A DNA stretch of 64,000 nucleotides from Termitidicoccus mucosus (GTDB lineage: Bacteria; Verrucomicrobiota; Verrucomicrobiia; Opitutales; Opitutaceae): the NCBI RefSeq assembly GCF_038725785.1, contig NZ_CP109796.1, forward strand, positions 2,852,001-2,916,000. The letters run 5' to 3'. The notes below the pieces were generated by a model. That model made no database searches, was not told where the DNA came from, and saw only the letters and a list, made by a program, of their open reading frames with translations. Positions 51,058-59,842 of this stretch are shown piece by piece (the stretch's first letter is position 1; the number at the start of each line of letters is the position of its first letter). The translations under genes and the position numbers were made by a program.

Positions 51058-51119
51058 GGCGGTGGAAAAAGTTTTCGATTCTCGATGGGGCGCGACGACG
51101 GCGGCAGCGGGAAGGCGGC

Positions 51120-51167
51120 GCCGTTTCTTTGGGATTTGTTTTTTTGGGATTTGGGATTTTCCGACGC
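51120..51167. repeat. Single arm of the GGGATTTGGGATTT repeat
   Basis: TTTGGGATTTG, then a T-run and TTGGGATTTGGGATTTTCC, matches the right arm of 44227-44363. No partner arm is present. Confidence 0.55.
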
Positions 51168-51177
51168 GGCTCCCGCG

Positions 51178-52536
51178 TCAAATGTGGTACCATTCCTCCT
51201 TGCGGGGGATGGCGAGGGCGCGGTTGGCGAGTCCGGCATTGGCGCCCTCGAAGCGTTCCATGACGGGGTCCCATTTCAAATGGGCGCGCAGGCGGACCGC
51301 CGTATAGACAAGGTGGCAGAGCGTGGCCGAGCGGTGGCCGGTCTCGGTCGGGGCGCAGGGGGCCGCTCCCTGCGTGATCATGTCCATGAAGTTTTTCAGG
51401 TGCGCGGCCCGGTTGATCGCCTTTCCCTCGAAGTCGCCGGCATCGAGCATGGAGGGTGAACTGGCGATGGTTTTCACACGGTCGCAGAAAATGAAACCCT
51501 CGCTGCCCTCGAAACGGATGCCGTTGGTGAGCCCCTTCGCGCCGCGCACCTCCGGGAAATCCTTCGGGTCGGTGGTCACGACGACGGTGACTTTCCTCGA
51601 CGGATAATACAGGCGCGCGTCGTATTGGTAGGGCACGTCGTAGAGCCCTTCGGCCGGAAACAACCCCGTGCCCTCCACCTCGGACGGGCCGCCGCGGTCC
51701 ATGCCGAGCACCATCTGCACGATGTCGAGGTGATGCGCGCCCCAGTCGCTGATGGAGCCCTCGGAATAATCGGAAATCTGCCGGAACGTGCCGCCGACGC
51801 GCCGGGCGGAATACGGCTTGTCCGGCGCGGGGCCGAGCCAGAGCGGATAGTCGATGGTCGGCGGGACGGGCTCGACGGTGAAGGGCACGCCGGGGTTGCC
51901 CTTGTGCAGGAGCACGCGGATGGTCCGCAACTCGCCGACGCGGCCCGAGCGCACCGCGCGCACGGCCTTGAGGATGGCCGGATACATCGAGCGCTGCTGG
52001 CTGCCGACGAGCACCTTCGCGTCGAGCGCGGCCGCGGTGTCGGCCAGCAGGCGTCCCTCGGCCAGCGTGCGGCAGAGCGGTTTTTCCACATACACGGCGA
52101 TGCCGCGCCGGATGCAGGCGAGCGTGGCCGGCACGTGCCAGTGGTCGGGCGTGGCAACGCACACGGCGTCGATGCCGCCTTTCTCCAGCATGTCGCGAAA
52201 ATCGGAATGGACGGCGTCGTCAGGGAGCTTGGCGATGCGTCCGCCCTTGGCGCGGGCCTCGGCTTTCGGGTCGGCCACGCCGACGCACTCGATGTTGCGG
52301 AAGTTTTTGAGGAAATCGGTCAGGTTGCGCCCGCCCTTTCCGCCGGTGCCGATGGCGGCGAGGCGGATGCGGGAGTTGGCCGTGGTGCGGGCGGCGGCGC
52401 GGCTGGCGGCGCGGAGGCTGGGCGACGCCGGCTCGCCGGAGGCAAACCGGGGCAGCGCGATGCCGGCGCAAAGCAGGCCGGCGGCCTTGAGGAACTGCTT
52501 GCGCGTCGGGCGCGGGGGCTGGGCGGGGGAGGTCAT
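51178..52536 (-). CDS. Tat-exported Gfo/Idh/MocA-family oxidoreductase
   Basis: 452 residues from the ATG at 52536. The N-terminus 'RPTRKQFLKAAGLLCAGIALP' is a Tat-like signal, with the second Arg of the twin replaced by Lys, which relaxes the motif. It then has 'IRLAAIGTGGKGGRNLTDFL', 'YVEKPLCRTLAEG' with EKP, and 'SEGSISDWGAHHLDIVQMVLGMD'. The long C-terminal domain resembles planctomycete/verrucomicrobial family members. It is a predicted NAD(P)-dependent periplasmic sugar or glycoside dehydrogenase. It lies upstream of the HEAT and DUF1080 genes on the same strand. Confidence 0.92.
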   Translation of the reverse strand: MTSPAQPPRPTRKQFLKAAGLLCAGIALPRFASGEPASPSLRAASRAAARTTANSRIRLAAIGTGGKGGRNLTDFLKNFRNIECVGVADPKAEARAKGGRIAKLPDDAVHSDFRDMLEKGGIDAVCVATPDHWHVPATLACIRRGIAVYVEKPLCRTLAEGRLLADTAAALDAKVLVGSQQRSMYPAILKAVRAVRSGRVGELRTIRVLLHKGNPGVPFTVEPVPPTIDYPLWLGPAPDKPYSARRVGGTFRQISDYSEGSISDWGAHHLDIVQMVLGMDRGGPSEVEGTGLFPAEGLYDVPYQYDARLYYPSRKVTVVVTTDPKDFPEVRGAKGLTNGIRFEGSEGFIFCDRVKTIASSPSMLDAGDFEGKAINRAAHLKNFMDMITQGAAPCAPTETGHRSATLCHLVYTAVRLRAHLKWDPVMERFEGANAGLANRALAIPRKEEWYHI

Positions 52537-52859
52537 GAGGATTTTTTCGAGGGAAATTTTTCGGGTGGGAAAGCCGGGACGCCGCAGGGCGGCCGAAGGG
52601 ATCTTGGGAAAACGCACCCCGAGATGACGCGGGGATTCAAAGCGGAGTTACGACGATAAGAGGGGTGGATAAAAGAAAAGGAAGGGAAGCGATTCTATTA
52701 TATGCCGACATAGGGTGGATTGAGGCCAAGGAAAGTCAAGCTGACTTTGAAAAGGATCACTCGCTTGGAGATCCTGCCGCGCCCGGAACGATGCCCGTCG
52801 GGAAGCGGCTTATTTTGAAGGGCCGCGCCACGGTGCCCTGCCGAAACGAAGGCGGCGGG
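52537..52859. other. Gene-free stretch between two Gfo/Idh/MocA genes
   Basis: An AT-richer patch (52665-52720) with purine-rich runs. A 105-codon plus-strand frame here has no family resemblance and extends into the next gene antisense. A promoter for the 51178 gene could lie here; no clear boxes. Confidence 0.4.
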
Positions 52860-54044
52860 TCAGACTTTGGGGAACTTGGTCCACTTCGCGCGGGCGCGGG
52901 AACTTTTCACCACCGTCTCGATGAAGGCCATGCCGCGCACGCCGTCGTCGATGGTGGGGAAATCATAACCCGTCCGCGGTGAATTGCGTCCGAAAACATC
53001 ATCGGCAATGGCTTGGGCCGCAGAGCGATAGACATTGGCAAACGCCTCGATAAACGCCTCGGGATGGCCGAAGGGCAGGCGCGTCGCCATCCGCGCCTCC
53101 GGGCTCAGGTAAGTGTTGCCCCGGCGCCAGATTTGCACGGGGCGGTCGGCCGCCTTGATGACGAGTTCGTTCGGGTGTTCCTGATGCCATTCGAGCGCGG
53201 CCTTGGTGCCGTAAACGCGGATGACGAGGTTGTTTTCCTCGCCGTTGGAGACCTGCGACGCATACAGGATGCCCTTTGCGCCGCCGGCGAAGCGCAGCAG
53301 GCAGTTGCCGTCGTCGTCGAGCGCGCCGCCGGCAAAGGCGGTGAGGTCGGCGCACACGGCGTCGATGCCGAGTCCCGTGATATAATGGGCGAGGTTGGCG
53401 GCGTGGGTGCCGATGTCACCCATGCAATTCGATGCGCCGGCGACGGCGGAATTGGCGCGCCAGCCGGAGATTTGCGCCTCCGCGCCGCCCTTCGCGCGGG
53501 CAGTCTCGGCGACGGTGCCGGTGGCGTAGCCCTGCGGATACTCGACGACGACTTTGAGGATGCGTCCGAGTTCACCGGCGCGGATCTTGGCGCGCGCCTC
53601 CTTGACCATCGGGTAGCCGGTATAATTGTGCGTGAGCGCGAACACCTTTCCGGAGCGCCGCACGAGGTCGCGGAGCTTGCGCGCCTCGGCGAGAGTGAGC
53701 GTCACGGGTTTTTCGCAAACGACGTTGAAGCCGGCCTTGAGGAAGGCGGACGCGATGGCGAAATGGGTGTTGTTGCGGGTGACGATGCTGACGAAGTCGA
53801 GGCGTTCGCCAGCCGGACGGGCGGCTTCCCGGCGGGCCATCTCGGCGAAGTCCGCGTAAACGCGCGCCGGGTCGAGGTGCAGGTCCGCGCCGGACTCGCG
53901 GGATTTTGCGGGGTCGGCGGAGAAGCAGCCGGCGGCCAGTTCGATGTGGCCGTCAAGCGCCGCGGCCATGCGGTGCACCGCGCCGATGAACGCGCCGCGC
54001 CCGCCGCCAATCATGCCATAACGTAGTTTGCGAGGGAGTTTCAT
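52860..54044 (-). CDS. Gfo/Idh/MocA-family oxidoreductase (cytoplasmic)
   Basis: 394 residues from the ATG at 54044. 'LRYGMIGGGRGAFIGAVHRMAA' is the Rossmann motif, 'VVCEKPVTLTLAEARKL' holds EKP, and the C-terminal domain includes 'GDIGTHAANLAHYITGLG'. The wording resembles the family of myo-inositol/levoglucosan-type dehydrogenases; substrate unknown. There is no signal peptide, so it would act after import. It is preceded on the same strand by the pectate-lyase-fold gene. Confidence 0.93.
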   Translation of the reverse strand: MKLPRKLRYGMIGGGRGAFIGAVHRMAAALDGHIELAAGCFSADPAKSRESGADLHLDPARVYADFAEMARREAARPAGERLDFVSIVTRNNTHFAIASAFLKAGFNVVCEKPVTLTLAEARKLRDLVRRSGKVFALTHNYTGYPMVKEARAKIRAGELGRILKVVVEYPQGYATGTVAETARAKGGAEAQISGWRANSAVAGASNCMGDIGTHAANLAHYITGLGIDAVCADLTAFAGGALDDDGNCLLRFAGGAKGILYASQVSNGEENNLVIRVYGTKAALEWHQEHPNELVIKAADRPVQIWRRGNTYLSPEARMATRLPFGHPEAFIEAFANVYRSAAQAIADDVFGRNSPRTGYDFPTIDDGVRGMAFIETVVKSSRARAKWTKFPKV

Positions 54045-54153
54045 GGGGACGGGAGTTCTTTGCCTTTTTTTGGGGGAATTTGGAATTTTATTTTTGGCGC
54101 GGACAGGACGCGGGAGGCAGGCAAGGCTGCTCGCGCGCATCCGCCAGCCCTCC

Positions 54154-55512
54154 TTATTTCCCGTCCAGCGACAGGCCCGCCGGGCTGAAGGGGACGGCAT
54201 TGCCGTCCGTGTCCACGCCGGAAATGCGCACCGAGTCTTTTGCCGCCTGTTTGTCCGTGCCCTGATAACGGATGCCGTAGTGCTGCCGGGAGCGGCCGCC
54301 CTGCTCGAACATCCCGCCCACGCCGCCGCCGGTCACGCGCAACTGAGTGACGCCGGCCTCGATGAGAATGCCCGCCGCCTCCTTGGACGACGGGGGCACC
54401 AGATCGCGGTTGGTGCCGCATGCGCCGATCAGGGGATTGTTGATATAAATGTTCCGGCCGCCCTGGATGTGCATGCCGTGCCCGCCGGCGCCGCGCACGC
54501 GGACATTGGTCATGAGCAGGCCGCCCGTGAACTCCGGCCCCACCACGATGCCCGACGCGTTTTTGTTCTGGCCGATCCACGTGTTGGTCATGAACACGTC
54601 GTTGCCCGCCTCCATGAGCACGCCCTCGTCCGCCACATGGTCGCAGCCGAACTTGTGCGTGTAGATGTATTTCGGCCGGATGTCGCCGGCGGCCGGGTCG
54701 CCGCCGCGCAGCACCAGCCCCCGGCTTCCCGCGACGAAGCGCGCGTCATTCACCTCGGCGCCGTCCGCATTCGGGCCGACCACCACCCATTCCACGCGCG
54801 ACTCGCGGTCAGCCCCGCCGGAAAGCCGGTAAAACAAGGCCGCGTCCACCTTGCGGAATTTGCCCCCGTCCGCCGGTTTGCCCGAACCGCGCAGCCAGAC
54901 GCCGTAGTCGCCGCGCGGGCTCTTGATGTCCACGTCCTCCAGCAGCGGACTGATGCCGTTGACGATCTCGACCCCGCACACCGCGTTGATGAGGAGCAAT
55001 TCGCAGGCGAAGGCGTGATACGTGCCTTCCATCCGCACGATGGCATCCTTGCGGTTCTTCTCCGGGATCGGGCCCGCCGCCGCGCCGGTCTCGCGTTCGA
55101 TGGAAAGGTTTTTCAGGCCGCTGTAGGAGCAGTCCCGCACGAGCACGGCGGTGTTGGTTTTGCCGGGGCGCAGCACCAGCATCGAGCCCGTCGGAGTGCG
55201 CGCCGCCGAGGTCGCCCTCCCCTCGCCCATCAGCGTCACGGCGGACTTCGCGAGCACCAGCGTGTCGCTGATCAGATAGCGGCCCGCCGGCACAAACACC
55301 ACGCCGCCGGCTTCCCCGCTTGCGGCGTCGATGGCCTTTTGAAACGCCGCCGTGTCGTCGATGTCGTCCGCGCCGTTTGCGCCATGGTCGATGACCGAGC
55401 GATAGCCCGCCGCTGCGCCCGACGGAGCGCTGCGGAGCATGCCGGAGGGGAGCAATAGCACCGCGGCCAAGCCAGCCGGCAACAGGCCGCGAATCCAGAT
55501 TTTGAGGTTCAT
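54154..55512 (-). CDS. Secreted right-handed beta-helix protein, pectate-lyase-3-like
   Basis: 452 residues from the ATG at 55512. A signal peptide (about 1-28) is followed by 'SVIDHGANGADDIDDTAAFQKAIDAASGEAGGVVFVPAGRYLISDTL', the N-cap of the pectate_lyase_3 superfamily. Parallel beta-helix coils follow ('GLKNLSIERETG', 'GVEIVNGISPLLEDVDIKS', 'GGHGMHIQGGRNIYINNPLIG'). It may cleave or bind a pectic or uronic-acid polymer; catalytic residues cannot be fixed by eye. It is divergent from the GntR/LacI regulator and the first gene of a long minus-strand series. Confidence 0.87.
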   Translation of the reverse strand: MNLKIWIRGLLPAGLAAVLLLPSGMLRSAPSGAAAGYRSVIDHGANGADDIDDTAAFQKAIDAASGEAGGVVFVPAGRYLISDTLVLAKSAVTLMGEGRATSAARTPTGSMLVLRPGKTNTAVLVRDCSYSGLKNLSIERETGAAAGPIPEKNRKDAIVRMEGTYHAFACELLLINAVCGVEIVNGISPLLEDVDIKSPRGDYGVWLRGSGKPADGGKFRKVDAALFYRLSGGADRESRVEWVVVGPNADGAEVNDARFVAGSRGLVLRGGDPAAGDIRPKYIYTHKFGCDHVADEGVLMEAGNDVFMTNTWIGQNKNASGIVVGPEFTGGLLMTNVRVRGAGGHGMHIQGGRNIYINNPLIGACGTNRDLVPPSSKEAAGILIEAGVTQLRVTGGGVGGMFEQGGRSRQHYGIRYQGTDKQAAKDSVRISGVDTDGNAVPFSPAGLSLDGK

Positions 55513-55800
55513 TGTGTGAGGATTTGACATGAAAAATGCGTCTGACACCGCCATTCCGGGGTGAGGCACAGGGAATTATCCTATAATCCTATGTCAACAT
55601 ATATCGCTTGCCATGATTCCAACACAAAGGTGATACAAATATCTTCTGACGCATTTTATTTTCATAATAATCAATAGATAACTCGCTAATAGTCTGGCTT
55701 GACACTGACTTCCGGCGGTATACCCTTGCCAATAAATGCCGCTGCATTAGTTCACGGATTCTCGCTCATTTATACCGACCCTTCACAACCCATTGCAGCA
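55513..55800. promoter_or_regulatory. Divergent promoter region of beta-helix gene and GntR/LacI regulator
   Basis: An AT-rich 288-base gap. It holds CCTATGTCAA (55588-55597), also found in inverse orientation upstream of the ABC transporter (61521-61530), and the small palindrome GATACAAATATC (55632-55643). A TTGACA at 55699-55704 with TACCCT 16 bases on could be a weak plus-strand promoter. The operator assignment is only a suggestion. Confidence 0.4.
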
Positions 55801-56877
55801 ATGGCTCCGCCCAAACTCCACCTCGTCCGCAACGGCCCGCAGCCGATTTACCAGCAGATCAGCGCGCACCTGAAGGCGCGCATCGCGGCGGGCGAGTTTC
55901 CGCCCGGCGCCAAGCTGCCCGGCATCAAGGTGCTCGCGAAATCGCTCGGCGTGAACCACCTCACGCTCCGCCAGGCCATCCGCAAGCTGGAGGAGGAGCG
56001 CATCGTCGTGACCGAGTCGGCCTGCGGCACGTTTGTCACCGACGGCAAGCCCACGCAGCTCAAGGTCGCGCTCGTGCTGCCCAATCTCAACGAAAGCTCC
56101 TCGCAAATTTCCGCCTCCATCCAGGAGCAGTTTTCGCAGTCGAAATCCACCGTGGACATCCTCCACTTCGACGAAAACCCGGAGCGGGAAAACGAACACC
56201 TCAAGCGGGTCGTCACCGAGGGCTACGACGGCGCGGTGGTGTTTCCCAGCCTGAATCCCGTCTCCATCAAATCGCTGCTTCAGACCGTGATCGACGGCTT
56301 CCCGCTCGTGTTCATCGACCGCGTGCCCGGGCAATTTCCGTGCTGGTCGGTCTCGGCCGACAACCATCACGGCGGCTACCTCGCCACCAGCCATCTCATC
56401 GAGCGCGGCTGCAAGCGCATCGCCTGCGACATCTCCGGGCTGGCCGGCGTGAGCGACCGCTACGACGGCTTCATGCGCGCGATGGGCGACCATCACCTCC
56501 CAGTCGATTACGCGCTCGCCCGGAAATTCGCGAGCAACGACGACCAGATCGAGCAGGTCGTCTCGCAATGGATGGCGCTCCCGCAGCCGCCCGACGGCAT
56601 CGTCTTCGGCAACGACTGGCAGGCACTGCGCGGCATCCGCGCCGTCGTCGCGAGCGGCCGCCGCGTCCCGCACGACGTGCGCGTGATGGGCTTCGACAAC
56701 CTCTCCATCTGCGAAATCTGCACGCCGCCGCTCAGTTCCATCCAGCAGGATTACGGCGCCATCGGCCGCCAGTCCGCGCAACTTTTGCAGGAACTCGTCG
56801 CGCTGCCCCGCGAAAAACGTTTCGGCGACCGCCACATCAGCGTGCCGGTGCGCCTGGTGATGCGGGAAAGCACGTGA
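55801..56877 (+). CDS. GntR/LacI hybrid transcriptional regulator (AraR type)
   Basis: 358 residues from the ATG at 55801. The N-terminal GntR winged helix is 'PIYQQISAHLKARIAAGEFPPGAKLPGIKVLAKSLGVNHLTLRQAIRKLEEERIV'-like. The C-terminal periplasmic-binding-protein fold has 'VALVLPNLNESSSQIS', 'VVFPSLNPVSIKSLL' and 'HLIERGCKRIACDISG'. Such regulators bind a free sugar and release the operator. It is divergent from the beta-helix gene and convergent with the aldo/keto reductase, in the middle of the carbohydrate locus it probably controls. Confidence 0.93.
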   Translation: MAPPKLHLVRNGPQPIYQQISAHLKARIAAGEFPPGAKLPGIKVLAKSLGVNHLTLRQAIRKLEEERIVVTESACGTFVTDGKPTQLKVALVLPNLNESSSQISASIQEQFSQSKSTVDILHFDENPERENEHLKRVVTEGYDGAVVFPSLNPVSIKSLLQTVIDGFPLVFIDRVPGQFPCWSVSADNHHGGYLATSHLIERGCKRIACDISGLAGVSDRYDGFMRAMGDHHLPVDYALARKFASNDDQIEQVVSQWMALPQPPDGIVFGNDWQALRGIRAVVASGRRVPHDVRVMGFDNLSICEICTPPLSSIQQDYGAIGRQSAQLLQELVALPREKRFGDRHISVPVRLVMREST

Positions 56878-56893
56878 GGGGAAACACTCTTCC

Positions 56894-57817
56894 TCACGGC
56901 AGCGTGTTTCCCGCCGCGAGGTAAATCGCATACCACTCCTCGCGGGTGATGCGGACATCGGCGGCCTTGATGCAATCCTTCAGGCGCCCGATGTTCATCG
57001 TTCCCGTCACGGGCTGCATGTTCGCCGGATGGCGCAAAATCCACGCGAGCGCGATGGTGGTGTTCGATACCTGGTACTTGGCGGCGAGCTCGTCGATCTT
57101 CGCGTTCAGTTTCGGAAATTTCTCATTGCCGAGAAACACTCCCTCGAAAAACCCGTATTGGAACGGCGACCACGGCTGCACCGTGATGTCGCCCAGCCGG
57201 CAGAAATCCAGCACGCTGCCATCGCGATCCACCGAGCTGTCCTCCAGCATGTTCACGTGGATGCCCGTGGAAATCATGGCCGCGTTCGTGATGCTCAATT
57301 GCAGTTGGTTGGCCACGATCGGCTGCCGCAGCGACTTTTGCAGCAGCCGGATCTGCATGGGATTTTGATTGGACACGCCGAAGTGGCGGACCTTGCCGCT
57401 GGCGTGCAGGGCATCGAAAGCCCCGGCGACCTCCTCCGGTTCCACCAGCGCGTCGGGACGGTGCAAGAGCAGTACATCCAGATAGTCGGTCCGCAGCCGC
57501 TTCAGGCTGCCGTCCACGGAAGCGAGTATGTGCTCCTTTGAAAAATCAAACATGCGCCCGCGCACGATTCCGCACTTGGACTGGAGGATGAGCTTCGCCC
57601 GCACGCTTCCGCTCATGTGGACGGCATCGGCGAAAATCGCCTCGCAATCCCCGTTGCCGTAGATGTCGGCGTGGTCGAAAAAATTCGCGCCCTGGTCCAG
57701 CGCCGTCTGCACGAAGCGCTCCGCCTCCTGTTTGCTGCCCAGGCGGTTGATGCGCATGCATCCGACCGCGACCACCGGCACCTGCAACTCCGACTGCCCC
57801 AATTTTATCGTCCTCAT
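56894..57817 (-). CDS. Aldo/keto reductase (YdhF-like)
   Basis: 307 residues from the ATG at 57817. The catalytic tetrad is visible: Asp48 ('NFFDHADIYG'), Tyr53, Lys81 ('LQSKCGIV') and His119 ('VLLLHRPDAL'). 'LAWILRHPANMQPVTGTMNIGRLKDCI' is typical of the YdhF branch. It is an NADPH-dependent carbonyl reductase, here probably acting on a keto-sugar from the locus. It is the last gene of the ABC transporter operon, 127 bases after the permease. Confidence 0.93.
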   Translation of the reverse strand: MRTIKLGQSELQVPVVAVGCMRINRLGSKQEAERFVQTALDQGANFFDHADIYGNGDCEAIFADAVHMSGSVRAKLILQSKCGIVRGRMFDFSKEHILASVDGSLKRLRTDYLDVLLLHRPDALVEPEEVAGAFDALHASGKVRHFGVSNQNPMQIRLLQKSLRQPIVANQLQLSITNAAMISTGIHVNMLEDSSVDRDGSVLDFCRLGDITVQPWSPFQYGFFEGVFLGNEKFPKLNAKIDELAAKYQVSNTTIALAWILRHPANMQPVTGTMNIGRLKDCIKAADVRITREEWYAIYLAAGNTLP

Positions 57818-57944
57818 GGTAAATCTTCCTTGTTGTTTTATATGTCGTTTCCTGGCGAGGTCTTGAAACCTTGCACAAGGCATGACTGACGCGGAAAACT
57901 CGAAAAAAGTTGCCGCAAAAGCCGTTTCTTTTGCGCCCCGCGTC

Positions 57945-58745
57945 TCACTCCTTCAACGCCCCGCTGGCCAGACCGCGCACGAACGGCTTCATCGCGATCA
58001 AAAAGAAAACCACCAGCGGCACCGAGGCCACCGCGTAGGTCGCCATCAGCTTGCCCGGCTCGAACATCAGATTCTGCTCCGTGACCAGAAACGCCAGCCC
58101 GAGCGGGATGGTGCGCAGCGCCGGCGTCTGCGTGGTGATGAGCGGCCACACGTAGTTGTTCCAGCTCGCGAGCAAATTCAAAATGCACACGCTGCTGAAA
58201 ATCGGCATGCTCATCGGCACCACGATGTGCGCGATGACCCGCGCCTCGCCCGCGCCGTCGATGCGCGCCGCGTCGAAAAGGTCGCGCGGGATCCCGTCGA
58301 ACGACTCCTTCAGCAAAAAAATCGTCACCGGCAGCATGCCCGCCGCCTGCGGCAGAATCAGCCCCAGGTAACTGTCGAGCAGTCCGAGCGAGCGCGTCAC
58401 CAGAAACAGCGGCACCAGCAGCAGGATGTTCGGCACCATCAGCATCGCGACCACCAGCGCGTAGGCGCGCGAGCTCCATTTCGCCGCCAGCGCGCTGAAC
58501 GCGTGCGCCGCCGGCACCGCCGCCAGCAGCGCCAGCGAGCACGCGCCCGCGCTCACGATGAGGCTGTTGCCCACGTAGGCGCCGCTCGCCTTGAGCGCGA
58601 ACCCGTAGTTCTCCCAGCGCCACGGCGAGGGCGGCGACCAGAACGACCAGCTCGTCTGCGCAAAATCCTTCAGCGAGAAAAGCAGCATGACGAAAAACGG
58701 CATCAACGTCGCCAGCGCCGCCAGCGCCAGCGCGAGATGCCGCAC
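57945..58745 (-). CDS. ABC sugar transporter permease (MalG type)
   Basis: 266 residues if it starts at the GTG 58745, giving 'RHLALALAALATLMPFFVMLLFSLKD' as TM1, the usual MalG beginning. An ATG at 58865 would add 40 residues, of which 'SHYTFYIIHS' translates a palindrome arm. It has six membrane segments. The EAA loop 'DLFDAARIDGAGEARVIAHIVVPMSMP' contacts the ATPase. The C-terminus 'FVRGLASGALKE' matches the family ('G.t.GAvKG'). It forms a heterodimer with the permease upstream. Confidence 0.92.
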   Translation of the reverse strand: MRHLALALAALATLMPFFVMLLFSLKDFAQTSWSFWSPPSPWRWENYGFALKASGAYVGNSLIVSAGACSLALLAAVPAAHAFSALAAKWSSRAYALVVAMLMVPNILLLVPLFLVTRSLGLLDSYLGLILPQAAGMLPVTIFLLKESFDGIPRDLFDAARIDGAGEARVIAHIVVPMSMPIFSSVCILNLLASWNNYVWPLITTQTPALRTIPLGLAFLVTEQNLMFEPGKLMATYAVASVPLVVFFLIAMKPFVRGLASGALKE

Positions 58746-58754
58746 GAAGGCAAA

Positions 58755-58950
58755 TGGAGAATGTATAATGTAAAATGTATAATGGGAAACAAACCCGCGC
58801 GGCGCGCCACTCCCGAAGCCGCGCCCGGCGTCTTGCGTTTCCGCGTCCTGTTTAATGTTTCTCATCCGGCGCGTCCCCCTGTGTTTCGTGCAGTGTTTCG
58901 CATTTTTTATCACATATTATACATTTTGCATTTTTCATTATACATTGCTC
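58755..58950. repeat. AT-rich palindromic repeat filling the gap between permease genes
   Basis: AATGTATAATGTAAAATGTA on the left (58760-58785) pairs with TACATTTTGCATTTTTCATT and neighbours on the right (58901-58946). It extends from the malF-like stop to just before the GTG start of the malG-like gene. Confidence 0.75.
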
Positions 58951-58970
58951 AACGCGTCCGCGCGTTGAGC
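58947..58970. repeat. 10-bp perfect hairpin at the malF-like 3' end
   Basis: GCTCAACGCG and CGCGTTGAGC flank TCCG. It overlaps the last codons and stop of the permease gene and could slow transcription or stabilise the upstream mRNA. Confidence 0.65.
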
Positions 58971-59842
58971 GCCCGCACCAGCAGGCTCAGCCCCACGCAC
59001 GCCACCAGCAGCACCAGCCCCAGCGCGCTCGCGTAGCCGAGGTTGCCAAACTCAAAACCCTGCCGGAACAAATACAGCGCCGGCGTGAGCGTCGCGTTGA
59101 ACGGCCCGCCGTTGGTCAGCAGCAGGATGTTCTCGAATCCCTGCAAGGCCCCGAGAATCGACATCGTGGCGATGAGCACGATTTGCGGGCGCAGCTGCGG
59201 CAGCTCGATTTTCCAAAACACATCCCACGCGCCCGCGCCGTCGAGCACCGCAGCCTCGCGAAACGAAACCGGAATCGCCAGAAACGCGCCCAGATACACC
59301 AGCAGGCTCACGCCGCCCATCCACGGGAAACCCGTCGCCACGATGGCCGGCAGCGCCAGCGCCGGCTCGCCCAGCCAGCTATGCTGCCCGCCCGCCCCGA
59401 GCGCCGCGAGCGCCTGGTTCAGCGGGCCGTTGATGCCGTAGATTTCGCGCCAGATCAGCACGATGGTAATGGTCGGCACCACCACCGGCAGCACCAGCAG
59501 CGTGCGATAAAAATACGCCGCGCGCATCGAGCGCAGCCCGTGCAGCAGCTTCGCGCCGAGCAGCGGCCCGATGGTTTGCAGCGGGATCAGCATCGCCGCG
59601 TAAAGCAGAAGATTCCACGCCGACAACCCCGCCACGCTATCGCGCGCCATCGCGGTGAAATTGTCCGCGCCGGCAAACCGTTCCGGCGAAAGCCCGTCGG
59701 TCTCGAAAAACGCCAGCCGCAGCGCCGACAGCGCCGGATAAAACACGAACACCGCCAGCATCACGAGCGCCGGCCCGAGCAACAGCACCCGCCGTGTCGT
59801 CTGCGAAAAATCACACACCGCCGCCTGGTGCTGTTTTTTCAT
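58949..59842 (-). CDS. ABC sugar transporter permease (MalF type)
   Basis: 297 residues with six membrane segments. The EAA loop is 'VSFREAAVLDGAGAWDVFWKIELPQLRP', and 'GFENILLLTNGGPFNATLTPALYLFRQGFEFGNLGYASA' is typical of UgpA/MalF-like proteins. Its ATG overlaps the stop of the binding-protein gene (ATGA), so the two are translationally coupled. It makes the inner-membrane channel with the MalG-type protein. No ATPase gene is in the operon. Confidence 0.94.
   Translation of the reverse strand: MKKQHQAAVCDFSQTTRRVLLLGPALVMLAVFVFYPALSALRLAFFETDGLSPERFAGADNFTAMARDSVAGLSAWNLLLYAAMLIPLQTIGPLLGAKLLHGLRSMRAAYFYRTLLVLPVVVPTITIVLIWREIYGINGPLNQALAALGAGGQHSWLGEPALALPAIVATGFPWMGGVSLLVYLGAFLAIPVSFREAAVLDGAGAWDVFWKIELPQLRPQIVLIATMSILGALQGFENILLLTNGGPFNATLTPALYLFRQGFEFGNLGYASALGLVLLVACVGLSLLVRALNARTR

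Noticed and set aside
52665-52982. 105-codon plus-strand ORF
   Set aside because: No family resemblance, no ribosome-binding site, and its second half is antisense to a Gfo/Idh/MocA gene.
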